DNA of 64,000 nt, from contig NC_060111.1 in assembly GCF_021155765.1 (NCBI RefSeq), positions 5,039,481 to 5,103,480 on the forward strand. Direction: 5' to 3'. The notes under the pieces are model-generated. The model was not told the origin of the DNA. It searched no databases and saw only the letters and a list, made by a program, of their open reading frames with translations. This document shows positions 1-11,474 of this stretch, in pieces (within the stretch, counting starts at the first letter, position 1; each line of letters starts with the position of its first letter). The DNA comes from Diprion similis (Eukaryota; Arthropoda; Insecta; Hymenoptera; Diprionidae). The position numbers and the translations under genes were made by a program.

Positions 1-301
1 AGTCTTAAGTCTAAGAAGTTCAGAAGTTAGTCAAAAAAGAGAAGAAAGAAAAAACACATGTCTGGTAAGAGAATACGAATTTTATTCGAGAAATTTGATA
101 AAATTATCTGCGTAATCGTTATAAAAAAGAAAAAAAAAAAACCTATGGGGTTGAAAATTTTAGGAGAATTTCTCCAAGTGTATAATATCTTTGCAGATAC
201 TTAATACGTCGTAGATTTTTGATATTGACAATTCAATGAGAGAAAGAGAGGGAGAGAAGATTACTTTTTTCTTTGATTAACTTCAGTGGATAATAGCTAT
301 T

Positions 302-442
302 TATGTGGCATGCCCGTAAACCGCCTGTTTTTTTTTTTTTTTTTTTTGACAAGGATAAAGATTTCAGGACGAGCTGAAGGCGAGCCGGAAGCGAGTACTG
401 AAATTATCCGAGCCAAAAAACGGTTTACGGGCATGCCACATA
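302..442. repeat. Foldback element with 22-bp perfect terminal inverted repeats
   Basis: Positions 302-323 and 421-442 are exact reverse complements over 22 bases (core TGGCATGCCCGTAAACCG). Between them are an 18-base T run and a spacer of about 75 bases. The outline is that of a small non-autonomous DNA element (MITE) or foldback. No transposase is present and I could not define a target-site duplication. A second, different inverted-repeat element begins only 8 bases further on. Confidence 0.75.
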
Positions 443-450
443 CAATATTT

Positions 451-674
451 TTTACGGTATAGGCATTGAAAAGCAAAACGAAGAGTGAGGTTATGTCGCG
501 ATCTGTTCGACGAAGCTACTTTATTCGCCAGTTTGGGATGCGCACTTCGAACTGCGCATCAAAACTGCGGAATAAAGACTTTATTCCGCAACTTTGTTCG
601 CTGCCGTATAAAGCGTCACTTTACGGAACGAAAACTGCCACAAAAAGTCGACTTTTCAGTGCCCATGCCGTGAA
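451..674. repeat. Second foldback element with nested palindromes
   Basis: The ends 451-473 and 652-674 are inverted repeats matching at 19 of 23 positions; all four differences are transitions. Inside is a chain of smaller hairpins: TGCGGAATAAAG at 566-577 is mirrored perfectly at 579-590, GATGCGCA is mirrored by TGCGCATC near 538-561, and a further pair lies near 603-627. Open frames here are by-products of the palindromes. It is probably a non-autonomous transposon remnant next to, or forming one composite with, the element at 302-442. Confidence 0.7.
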
Positions 675-3204
675 AATAAAAGTTTTTGCTCAAACAAGAC
701 ACTGACTAAACTTGACTTTAATAAATTTCTTACGATCAAGAAATTAATTGATTGGTTAGTTTTTTTTTTTTTTCTACTACGAACAAGTAAGTATCTCACC
801 AGTACTTTAAGTCCCTTTCGATCCCAAAAATATTGACTTGAATCGTGTAAAATTAACTCGAAGGATGATATAAGATTTATCCAGATCCAGAAAATCTTAT
901 TCGAATTGAGTGACTCTAAAAATACTTTAAATAACCTTTTATTGCCTTGATCTTAGCTAAGAATTTATCAGACTTAAACGCGTCTTACTTCGAAGGAAAA
1001 AAATTGAGAAATTAATCGTACATAAAGAAATTGACAATATTATTTTCTGAATTCCACCTATTTTAGGGGTTGTTTTATCCACAACAAGAGCGAAGGGCAG
1101 GCTTGCAGTGGAACGGAAATCACCCTCGAAACGTGATACACGATGTAGCGAGAAAAGGAGTAGAAGCGATGCGATGCAGCGATGGGAGAAAGGACGAAAG
1201 ATTTTCGCCAATAATTCCCGGCGGGCCTGTTGGTGGAGAAAAATATTTAGTGACAGGCTGCGAGGGGTGGTTTTGTTATTAGGAGGCTTATTAGCTCAGC
1301 ATATGGAGCAAAAGGGTCCATCAGCAGGGCTGCATTCGCGATAAGATCGGTTCCTCGGTGATCGGAGATACCGCAGTTTGCCCTAACAGGTCCTATTTCA
1401 AGGGATTACAGATCGCTTCTATCTCGACCGAAGATCTAGTCACGGGTCGAACGGCACCATCAAACGATAAAATGCAAATGTCGTTTAATGCAGTTCTTCC
1501 CCTCAATATTGCTAATAATTAATGAAAAGCGTCTCAAATGTCAGCCTGCGTTACGCGAGAAAACTAAAAAGCTTTTCTGTGAAACAAAAATCGTTAATCA
1601 ATCCTTAAGCAACTTGCTCAACATCGTTTTTCCTCAATTATATTATCCAACGATATTCAAACTGTGCTAATTTTTCATTTTTTCCAACGCATTTAATATC
1701 CTTGCCGATATTTTCCGGATGCTTTTATTTACAACAAAAACCACCTTATAATCAAACTTTATCTCCAATTTATAATCTCTGTTCATTAATTTTTGCATCT
1801 CAAGTTGAACTTTGACGAAACTTTTCTTGAAAAATGTTTGAAAGGAATGTGGCTCGTTGTTTTTACAGATTTTTCTCAAAAATTTCGTATATTTTTTCCA
1901 CATTTTTTCTTCACGTTACCCTAATTCCAGAAGTGAAGATATCTTTAGCAATGAGAAGTGATCTCTTTTTTTTTTTTTTTTTTTGTTGTTTAATCACATT
2001 GATGAAATAAAAAATGGAAATGCAAATAAGTGGCCGCGCTATTTTTGAATCTTAATTCAACGCTAATTAGTTTAGCAATTAATTTTCTTAAATTCATACA
2101 ACCAACGGTGAAAAACATAATTCAGATCGTTTAGTCAAGCATCAATATCGTATATTATTTATATTATTTAGAGTACGTGCAGATGGTATAAATTACTTCT
2201 TACGCAACGGATTTCAAGCGTATTACATCCGCGGTATATCTAATGAGTATTAAGTGATATCAAATCTCAATATACGAATCGATTTCTTGTTGCGCGGATT
2301 GTGTAGTAGCGAGATGTTATGCTCCTGCGGAATGCAAGTAGCCTGGTTTTTTCGTGTAAGAATCGGAGTATTAGGTGTTGGTTTTTTCTCCTCTTCCCAG
2401 TCGGCTCAAATGTTCGACAAACCTCGCTTCTGGGCTTCTGTTTAAAAAGTCATGCCGTAAAAAGAGACGCATTAACACGTCTCGAGTGTCGAGTCATGTT
2501 TTATTCATGCACGTGATGTTTGAATAACTCGTAGGTAGGTAAGTAAGTAACAGGCGGCTGTTTAGATGGGCGCAGAGCTTTCCTCGGAAACACTAGAATA
2601 TTTTAACACTTGATACTAATTACGCGCGCATCTCGATGATAATTGCACCCACACGTTAGCAGCTAGTCGTTGTCCTACCATCAACGTGGCACTCCGCAGT
2701 AGTTAGCTTCTTGCGTATCCACGACAAAAAGCGAAAGTAAAAAGAAAGATGTAATACGGAATTTACTTCCAGTCAGATATCGGCGATATCTAAAAATTTT
2801 ATTATTCATTTTCTGTTTTTTTAAAAAGTATTAAGCAAAATCAATTGAAATATGCATTTTTTTTTCTTTAGTTTTTCAAAATAACTATTTTGTATAATAG
2901 ATTCGAGTTTCTCCTTTGAAACGATTTTGTCAAATATTGTTTAAGATTATTTTCCACGGAGTTATTCAACATTAAAAGAAATAGTGCGCGAAAAACTTTG
3001 ATCCTGTAACGTAACAAGTGAAAAAATCCTTATCGTGTCTTGAGTCAATCTTTGGTTGTAAAAAATATAGGAAGTGTTTAAAAACAGGGCTTCGTAGGGT
3101 AAACTGTAAGTTAACAAAATGCAGAATTTTTCATGTATTCGATTAAATTCACGTCTCTTTTCGACAGCGTATTGGAAGGATAATTTTAAATTCGAGAAAT
3201 TCAA
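675..3204. other. Intergenic stretch, no gene recognised
   Basis: AT-rich sequence with poly-T and poly-A runs (for example near 755 and 1965). Short open frames are present but none resembles a known protein, has a coherent splice context or shows biased composition. No RNA gene was recognised. Confidence 0.5.
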
Positions 3205-3830
3205 TGTGGTCCTTATTATTTAGGGTATTGAAGAATTTTTGCCACCCCATCCCCCAAATCGACTTCAAATAATTAGAAAACAATTACCTAATTCTTTCAG
3301 ATTCTTACCTCAAATCTAAGATAATCCAGTTTGTGATCAAAGTTTCTTATGGAAATAACACGAGAAAAACATTTTTTCTCACTATATATTTTATTGTAAA
3401 AGTAATAATGTTTAAAAAAAAATTGTAACCGTGAGGTTTTAGTCAGCATTAGTGCTGCTGTCTGGGAAAAAATTCCCACATAATCATGCCACGTAATCTC
3501 GACGAATTGCACACCCTCGAAATCTGACTTTTTATTTACATTTATAGGAAGTTCAATTCGTCTAGATTTGCTGGTATCGTGATGTAAATTTTTTTTACAG
3601 ATAGTATCACTAATGCCCACTAAAACCTCGCAGTTACAGATTTTTTCAAACATTATTACTCTTGCAAGAAAATATATTCCCATAAGAAACTTCGATCACA
3701 AATCGGACCATCTCAGAGTTGAGGTATAAATCTGAAAAAAATTAGTCAATTGTTTCCGAATTATTTGAATTTGATTCGGAGGGTGGGGCGGAAAAAATTC
3801 GTCAACACCCTAAATAATTAAGGACCACCC
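3205..3830. repeat. Long near-palindromic element (arms about 300 bp, loop about 36 nt)
   Basis: The left arm (about 3205-3513) pairs with the reverse complement of the right arm (about 3550-3830). Landmarks match in order: TGGTCCTTA at the outer end, a run of C residues, CAGATT with ACCTCAA, TTTGTGATC, AAGTTTCTTATGG, AGTAATAATGTTT, GAGGTTTTAGT and GACGAATTG next to the loop. The outer ends resemble TAGGGTGGTCC, a MITE-like terminus, and TA follows the right end. A 128-codon minus-strand open frame inside is probably incidental. A transcript across it would fold into an approximately 300-bp imperfect duplex. Confidence 0.8.
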
Positions 3831-4239
3831 TAGTAAGTATACATCATGATTCCACGATTTTTCCACGATCACCATAAAACGGAAAGCAAAAACGAACTTT
3901 CCACAGCCGTTTCGTGGACATCCGTCAGTGCACGGGGCTCGACGGAAGGGTGTTTAAACGGCGTCGTTAAAGCATGCGTACATACATGCTCTACAGGTAC
4001 GCGGTATAAGAGTGAGTAATCCCGTGGTTGGTATCGCCGAGACGCTTCTTCCAATGAAATCGCGAGTTCATCTCAGTCCCCTCGGCAAAGAGAGGACGAG
4101 AAGACCGTCCAGGTTACGCAGCCGCGTAGTTTCGCCTCCCCCAAGAGCCCCTCCACCCAACCCCGCCGTCGTCATCCGCACCCCAGTCGTCGGGGGTGGC
4201 GCACGATGTTGGTGATGCTTCGCCGAGCGCAGGGTGTGA

Positions 4240-4450
4240 AAATGAACATCCCGATGCGGGGGTGGTTAGGGTGGAGGGAGGGAGAAAGATAGAAAGAGAG
4301 AGAGAGAGAGAGAAAGCGGTAGGCGAGAATCCGAAACGCGATGGCGATGAATAAGGGGTCGAAAGGGGGGTGGTGGGGGGCGGGAGATGAGCCAGGAAGC
4401 TGAGCTGCCGGGAGCCGCCATTTTACAGAGGGGCCGCATCTGCATAACGA
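4240..4450. promoter_or_regulatory. GC-rich island with GA repeat and Pho/YY1-like motif
   Basis: A purine-rich block (GGAGGGAGGGAG followed by a GA run near 4290-4313) sits about 100 bases from GCCGCCATTTTAC near 4413-4425. The reverse complement of that, AAAATGGCGGC, fits the YY1/Pleiohomeotic consensus. GAGA-factor tracts with Pho sites are typical of insect Polycomb response elements, and YY1-like sites also occur at core promoters. Function is inferred from motifs only. A minus-strand ATG lies within the motif, but its frame has no recognisable protein. Confidence 0.3.
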
Positions 4451-5779
4451 TCAGAGACTGGCGTGTTTATCAAAGCTTTTCTCCACGATTTACATAATTT
4501 TCAGATACGCTTGACGGAACCTGGCGCAAAGTGCCCCCGTCACCCCCGATTTATACGATCCTCCCCCTCCCCACTCCTCCACGAGTCTTGTGCACATACA
4601 ATTTTAATAGCTTACGTACGCGAAAATTTTACTCCCGTGATGAGGTATTAGCAGCGCGATAGCGGAGGCACGTCAAGACAGTGAGACTTTGCTGTAGGGG
4701 ATGGTGGGGCATAATGGGCACCTTGAAATTTTTGATATCTCAAAGAGTTTTGGGCGAGGTGAGCTCCTTGAAATTTTTTAAATAACAAGGGATAAAATTG
4801 AACTTCTGAAGTTTTTATTATGGATGAATTATTTGGAAATGATTTAATCGAGTAATTGCAGAACTCGTAACGCGAAACGTTTGAAGTTGTGCTTCACTCT
4901 TGACTTGTCAAAGGGGAAATGATTTTCTGAACTTGAATTTTTGATTACTTTATCTTGAAAAAATTGGATAATAATTAAAGAAAATTGTTCGAATGTCTGT
5001 ACTTGAATTTGAATGGTATATATAATAAGCGTATTCAAGAAAGGCCAATGATCGCAGTGTTTTGACAAAACGAGGAGAGAATTTTTAGTCCAAGTTCAAA
5101 TCTCTTGATGAAATGCTTGAGAGCTGCTCTAATCAACTTAGCATCCTACTGTCACGGGATATCCAACAGGCGAACTTTCCTTTCAATGAGAAGAGTTTCG
5201 CAAAATCGTAATAAGCTGAAGTTTGTTCTGGAATCAAACGCGATCTCAGAAGCCTTGAATGCTTCTCTGGTAAAAAATTGCTGGTTCAATCGATCAGAAT
5301 GATTTCTAGCAGTTCTAAGCGTAGGTTCTTTTCTATTCGAGTTTTTGCAGATATTCGGTAAAAATATTCGAGAACTTTCTTATTTTTATTGATTTTGAAT
5401 TAAAATATATATCTTTTATTTTATGTTTATTAATTATTTTGTTCGACGGTGTTTTAAACAATTTTCTGTTAAATTCTCTTCACAAATAAGCTCGCGCAAA
5501 AAAGTCTTGACGTTGAAAGTATATAGAACACTTCGAATATACGCGTGCGCAAAATTTTCATTTCGACAATGTTTGTAAAAAGAGTACACAACGCAGACTC
5601 GACACGCTTTGAAAATGAAATTCAACTACAGGATGTTGCAGAATGGAAGAGAAGAATAAGCTTAACTGAAAAACTTAAGTTAAGTGGTGAAAAAATGGCG
5701 CCGAAAACCAGACTCCGTCATCACGAAGACATTTTCCAATACATGTATAAAACTTATAATACCAGAACCGCTGAACCGA

Positions 5780-5860
5780 TTTTGATTCTTTTTTTTTTCT
5801 ATAGACAGCTACGATGTCTGACCAAATCTTAAGTCATATTTCGTTACCGCCAGATCAACA
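5780..5860 (+). repeat. Dispersed repeat, copy 1
   Basis: This segment aligns with 8350-8436 in the same orientation. Shared landmarks in order: TTTTGATT, a T run, TTCTAT, GTCTGAC, AAA, AGT, CAT, TTTCGTTAC, CCA and AT. The copies are clearly diverged. The family is unidentified and no terminal structure was seen. Confidence 0.5.
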
Positions 5861-7803
5861 GTTTTTTTTTTTTTTTTTTCTTAGATACAACGATACTTGT
5901 AAGTCGAAAGAGGATCACACACTTGTAATGCTAAGGCTGACTAAACTCTTATCATTAAAGATAGACGAAAGTTATGTCGAAGTGTTTTGAAGTTCAACAA
6001 TTTTACCTTAAGAATTATTTGAAAATGTCAACTCAACGGGCCGTAAATTGCTGCAGTTTATAGTGACAAACGAGGTCCTTTCGCTGTCATGGCTGATTCT
6101 GCAGTAAATAGCGATTATGACGAGCATTAGGTAATACTTGTGATCTCTCGAGGCGTTATCGTATAGTAACATTCGGTTGACAGGTGAAACTACCGATGTT
6201 ATTCCGATTTTAAACAATCGCACCGTGGCTGCAATCCCCAGAGATATATATTATACGCATGCAGTCAGCTCTGATCCGGTAATCATGACAATGATACCTT
6301 GTTTAACGAGAGTTGTTACGTAATAACAACGCAAAATGTCCGCCGAGGGAACGATATTAATATGGCAGAAACAACGATCATCCTGCACTTCGTGTGTGTA
6401 CATACATACCTATCTGCGAGTTAAATTTCCCGTTCTCTCTTACACGCGTTGCACACACGTATCCTGAAGCCCACGGTACCTACGTCATTTGTGACCACCA
6501 CGCCACGGTCGCAGGAAACAGGGCATCATGGTAATACCCGTCATCAAACGTTCTCCACTTAGAACCGAGCCGGAATTCTATGGAAATTCGATGTTTCGGA
6601 AAATTACAATTCACATTCAGAACGGTAACGATCCTGCCTTTTGCGGATGCCGTTTATCGTTCGTCTCTTGGCTATACCGATGTCAACCATTCCGAGTGCA
6701 GCTATATGTATATGTGACAGGTATAATGGAGAGCTGTCTAATTGCGTGGTTTCTTAATGATCACCTATTTCTTTGAGGCCTCGAAAAATACACAGTCCGG
6801 AAGTCTTAGGCAGAGGTTGACTAACTTAATAATTGTTTGTTTTTGGTTAACTTGTTTTCGATCCGAAAGAAAATGCGAGTTTGATTCTAGTAGAATTATG
6901 TGAGAAAATGTCATGCGTTGTCACGTGATTCGTATAGAGTTGAAGTCACGTTTTATTTCGGAATGAAAAGAAGTTAGTAAAAATCTTTTTCAATTAAGGA
7001 ATAACGTTCTTTCGTAATAATTTAAAATTTAAATCACATGTAATTTCTCATCTCCTCGATTCGTTTCAATAAGATTTTGCATTCGGTAGATTATAAAAAC
7101 ACACGAACGTTGTAATGTAATAAAAAAAAAATCAATTCAGCTTTTTTCAACTCATGAATTTTGCCATTTTTTTAATTTTTTTTCTCCGAGTTACTGAAAA
7201 ATTCGTTTAACGAAATTTATCTCGACCAAGTTCAATCCCGCTCACTCAAGCTTGAATTCCTAATTCCACTATTTTTTCATTTTGTATTTTACTAATTTCT
7301 TTGCTCGACCGTAAATGATAGATCGTTGAAACCGAGACGTCAGTGTAAGGTGATCAAAAAAATGTCCGTTTCATACCCACGTATGTACCTTTCTTGATGA
7401 AAGTAGAATATGACCCAACGCTCTTTTTACGCATCTATTATCCCATTTGTTAGCAGCGTTAAAACGTCCGCTCTGCGAGAATAATGGTATAGAGGTGAAT
7501 AAAATAGAAAAAAAAATAAAAAAAAAAAATGCATTTAATTGAAAGTCGAGAGTCAGAGGAAGCGGTTCATTCTATTGTGATATTGTCCTCGCTGAGCTGA
7601 CGAGCTAATCTTTCCGCGTGCTTAATGTGCCTGATACGTGTCACTGAGTCGCAGCATATATATATATATATATATGAATATCCCATCCTGTCATGCACGT
7701 CACTCGTGTAATTCGGAAGGTTTTGTGAAATAGAGCGACGCGGAAAAGAGTTGAAAAGACGTCACGAATCTGCACCGAACGAAATTTGAATATCCCCCCT
7801 TCC

Positions 7804-7992
7804 CTTAATTAGTTAGAGACAAAAGATGTTATTCACCCCACTCGGTCCCGAGAGATGCTGCGGGAAGTTCACAAGCATCCTGGTTAATTAGAGTAATTGA
7901 TATTCCGCCGATATCACCTCCGTCTAATCATATTAAAGACTGCCATGTCTATACTCTGATTGGCTCTTCTAACTTGAAATCTAATTAAATTA
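7804..7992. promoter_or_regulatory. Cluster of homeodomain-type TAAT sites (candidate enhancer)
   Basis: Within 190 bases there are TTAATTAG at 7804 and again at 7884, TAATTGAT at 7894, TAATCA at 7925 and CTAATTAAATTA at 7981. The surroundings are less AT-rich than the flanks, so the cluster is not simply low complexity. Antp-class homeodomains bind TAATTA/TAATTG cores. Enhancer function is an inference only. Confidence 0.25.
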
Positions 7993-8349
7993 TCATCTGC
8001 ATGTGCTTTGTGCATCAGATCTGGAAGCTTCTCCTTCGTCTTAGCGCGGCTGCCTTTTGTGTCTATCAGTTAGGTACTGTGCAGTCGAGGTAGAGCTTGC
8101 ATTAGAGGAACAGAAGACTCTAGTTTAGTCTGGATTTTCTCTAACTAACGCAGAGTGTAGATGAAAGTCAGTATTGAGTATACGAGATATGGAAAGAGAC
8201 CTGATTTAGCAATTTCCGCAGATTCAATATCTTCTATTATCTGACTCTATGTATATATATATATAGATAGAAAACTCAATGTCTATCTATAGATATATGT
8301 CTGTTCGTATAATTATAACTATACATATACAGAACTATAACTGAATTAA

Positions 8350-8436
8350 TTTTGATTATTTATTTATTTTTTTTTCTATGGATTGCTAGAAGGTCTGACA
8401 AAATTTTAGTTCATGTTTCGTTACGACCATATGAAT
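8350..8436 (+). repeat. Dispersed repeat, copy 2
   Basis: Diverged direct copy of 5780-5860, about 2.57 kb further on, sharing TTCTAT, GTCTGAC and TTTCGTTAC in the same order and spacing. Family unknown. Confidence 0.5.
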
Positions 8437-10414
8437 ATTGTGTTTTTAGAATAATACCGTTCGATTTCCGGTTACAAAATGTCGGTCGCTCAAATTTTAA
8501 AGAAGAATCATAATTTTTTATAACTTTTCGTCAATTTGTTAACGACTTTTGCTTTTCAATTCATTATCATTCAATGTTATTTATTTAGATATATAGTTCA
8601 CTTCAAAACACGCTGTTTGATTTATATGAGAGATTTTTTTTCGTTACCCGATATCAAAAATAAACAACCGATAAAAAAAAAACGAGGAACGGTTCCTCAT
8701 TTTTTGCTTTTCATTTTTCATTCTTGTCAAATTGATTATGTACAACGTAACTTTTATTCAATAAGAGAAGGGTCCACCATCTATGAATGTTTTTTTGTCA
8801 TTTACCTTGGATACGAAGAAAAAAAAAACGCCTCTCATATTAATCAAGAAGGTCAATTAATTCGTCTAAATACTATCTTGATTATTCAAATTATTTTTAT
8901 TTATTTATGCGTACACCTACGTTCCTTCTTCGAAATTGTTCACCGATTTCAGATCATTCTCTTACGACAATTAATAATTTTCCATCGTTTGTAAAAAAAA
9001 ATCTTTCTCAAATATTAGCGCTTCGAATTGATGCCGAAAACCACTTTCATATACCTATGTATTGCCTATATATAATTGACGATGAGGGGCGGAATTAGGC
9101 GTTATGCTCTCTCTGCATCTAGGATAAATTTTTTCCAAACCACAGAGCAAATCAGCCTGTAGGCAGTGCTGCGATGCTGCAGCATCGACACGGTGGTTTA
9201 ATAGAGCTATACACGCCCAGTGAATTAACTTAAATGAATAAATATGATTTGCCTCGAGGAAAAGTAATGCCCGTGACAAAAAGCTCTTAAAGGAAGAATT
9301 TCGGGTCCGAATTACCGGGCAGCGAAACGCTGATTGGAAAAATCTTTCCGTTCGATATCGCAGTTCTCAAATATCTGGCTAAAATTTTGATACGTGTGAT
9401 TTTTTACACCGAAAACACGATCGGCTCAAGCAATCCACGGACAAAACTTTATCCTAACATGGAACGGAGGGGTCGGAACAACCCCTAATGCCAACCCCAC
9501 TCGAATGAGCCGCCCCTAGCTATCGAATTATTTTGATTCTGTGATAATTCACCCTTAATACGAGGCACGTTTGCTCAGGCGCGGGTCTTTTTTATGGAAA
9601 TACGAAAACGCACCGAGCATTCGACACCATTTTCATTCGGTTTTTGATCGATCAAAAATCCGAGGATTATCGCGGGAAATTTTTTTGGAAAATAAGTTGA
9701 CGTGTAAGATTTGCGATAATGCGAAAACTATGACGAATCAAGGGTGCGCGCGGCATTTTAGAATTATACCTACATCCCGTGGGCACACATGCATGATGAT
9801 GATGATGAATTCGGGGAAACCTCAGGCTGCTAGCTCCTCTATGTGAAATTTAATTTGTCAATTAGAATCCACGCCTTTACGCTCGGATGATTATCGCAGG
9901 CGTGTAACGCATCGCACCTACAATAGCTCCACCGGCAGATGCATCTGATTCCACGTCCTGCCTAATAATATCGCCTCGAGCCTAATCGGCCCAAATCACC
10001 AAACTGAATCGAACAAATTCGTTAGACTCACCCTATACAGGCCCTCCGGCTGAAATCCTACTGCCGTTGTGAAATTTTTTCCATTGGCAAAATATTTCTT
10101 CGCAACGGATCGTTTATAGTCTGGAAGAAAATTATTATTGAATGTTAAAAGAGAAAATTTAGATTTAGAAAAAAAATTATACAGATTCAACTTTTTCGAA
10201 TTGTGTATACGTACACGTACCCAAATCGTCTAAAACGAAGTTTGAAATTGATGTTTTGATGGTATCAAAAAACCTGTGACCCTGATTTTCTGGAGTTTTG
10301 AATAAAATTCTTTCTTTTTCTTCTCTCCTCGATCCTCTAAAATTTTTATTATTTTTATATATATATATATATGCCCTTTTGTTACAGATTTATGAGCTGG
10401 TCTGGTAAAATTTA

Positions 10415-10449
<35 letters not shown>

Positions 10450-10450
10450 A
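10415..10450. repeat. AAAT-type tetranucleotide microsatellite
   Basis: About nine perfect copies of ATAA. A shorter TA microsatellite lies just upstream at about 10357-10372. Confidence 0.9.
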
Positions 10451-10684
10451 CTGTATCACTCTCTCGGCGTTCAGACAATTTATATCCACTCCTATAATAT
10501 CGAGGGTTTGTTTCTTTGACTGAAGTGTGGCGCATGCCGTGTGGAATAGAAGAGGGGCTTCACTGCAACTACAAGGGGTGGTTCCACTCGAAACAGATTA
10601 GCATTGTATCCATCGAGGACCATCGGCATGGTTTGCAGATCTCGTTGTAGCGATACGCGGCTGGTTCGAGTGTTACGTATGGAG

Positions 10685-10830
10685 ATAGATCCCTAGATCC
10701 CTAGATCCCGCGATCGGAGTGGCGGGAGGGAGGGAGGGAGGGAGGGAGGGGTGTCGGTGCATTGGGGGTTGGAAATTCGAGCCAAATGTGCAGCTAAGTA
10801 GCTACTTAGGGCCGCCATTTGACGCTGGGG
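10685..10830. promoter_or_regulatory. Second GC-rich island: GATCCCTA repeats, GGGA tract and Pho/YY1-like motif
   Basis: Three near-copies of AGATCCCT (10686-10710) are followed by a GGGA tract (10724-10750). Then, near 10811, comes GCCGCCATTTGAC, whose reverse complement CAAATGGCGGC fits the YY1/Pho core. The purine tract plus Pho-like motif repeats the pattern at 4240-4450. No coding sequence was recognised. Regulatory function is inferred. Confidence 0.3.
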
Positions 10831-11474
10831 CTTTTTGCGCGTCCTTTATATAATTTGAATGGGAGATTTAGTTAGCGGATTTAAATTTAAAACGAGGACT
10901 GATGCGGATATTATCGCACTGCGTCTATTGTCCTTATACTGAACGACCACCTGACGAGTTTTATATGCGGCTTATTGACGCCTTACGTCTTTGTCTCTTT
11001 CGACTTCAAACCGAACCGTTACATGCTAACAGGCAGTGTGCAGTGCATGAACCGCGGACTTTGGAAGCGATTTTTAACGTTGCTAATAAAAAATATTTTA
11101 TCCCGTTCGTTTCGATAGTTGAGTTATAGTCAGTCACATCACACGAGAGAAATTATATTTTGTATTTTTCTTTTTACGCAGTTCGATCATATCTTGTAAA
11201 CAAACTTTATCTGTGATCTAGAACAATGATTTATAACGCTTTGAATAAAGCTCAAAACTATGATAACCGGGTTACTTTGATTAAATGATAAATTGTGCCG
11301 TAGAATCAACAAAACTTTTACGATAAGTATAATTTTTAGTTTCTGAATGTCATGGAGTTGAGAGGAATGGGAAAACAATTAGTAGAAAGAGAATGTGCTG
11401 AACCCTCGAGAAATGGGAAAAAACCATTTAAAGAATCTCAAATCATTATGCCAACTGCTTTGATGATGGTAATA

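Larger units (their letters stand above)
3831..11474. other. Intergenic stretch without a recognised protein gene
   Basis: About 7.6 kb with no recognisable coding exon. It contains two GC-rich islands (4240-4450 and 10685-10830), a homeodomain-site cluster (7804-7992), a dispersed repeat pair (5780 and 8350), a TA run near 7656-7675 and other simple repeats. The longest open frame (8536-8994, 152 codons) is AT-driven and unlike any protein I know. Since Vha100-1 ends at 15.7 kb on the minus strand, this lies downstream of it. Confidence 0.5.

Noticed and set aside
466..705. Two overlapping plus-strand open frames of 62-79 codons
   Set aside because: Built from the nested palindromes of the foldback element; no protein similarity recognised.
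3297..3683. 128-codon minus-strand open frame
   Set aside because: Lies entirely within the 3205-3830 palindrome and reads across its loop; a by-product of the repeat.
4180..4425. Minus-strand frame starting MAAPGSSASW at the GCCGCCAT motif
   Set aside because: Low-complexity Pro/Ser/Leu runs from the GA and G tracts and no donor site; the ATG is better explained as part of a YY1/Pho motif.
8536..8994. 152-codon plus-strand open frame, the longest in the left arm
   Set aside because: Composition follows AT-rich runs (Ile, Phe, Leu, Lys), there is no recognisable domain and no splice context; probably chance.
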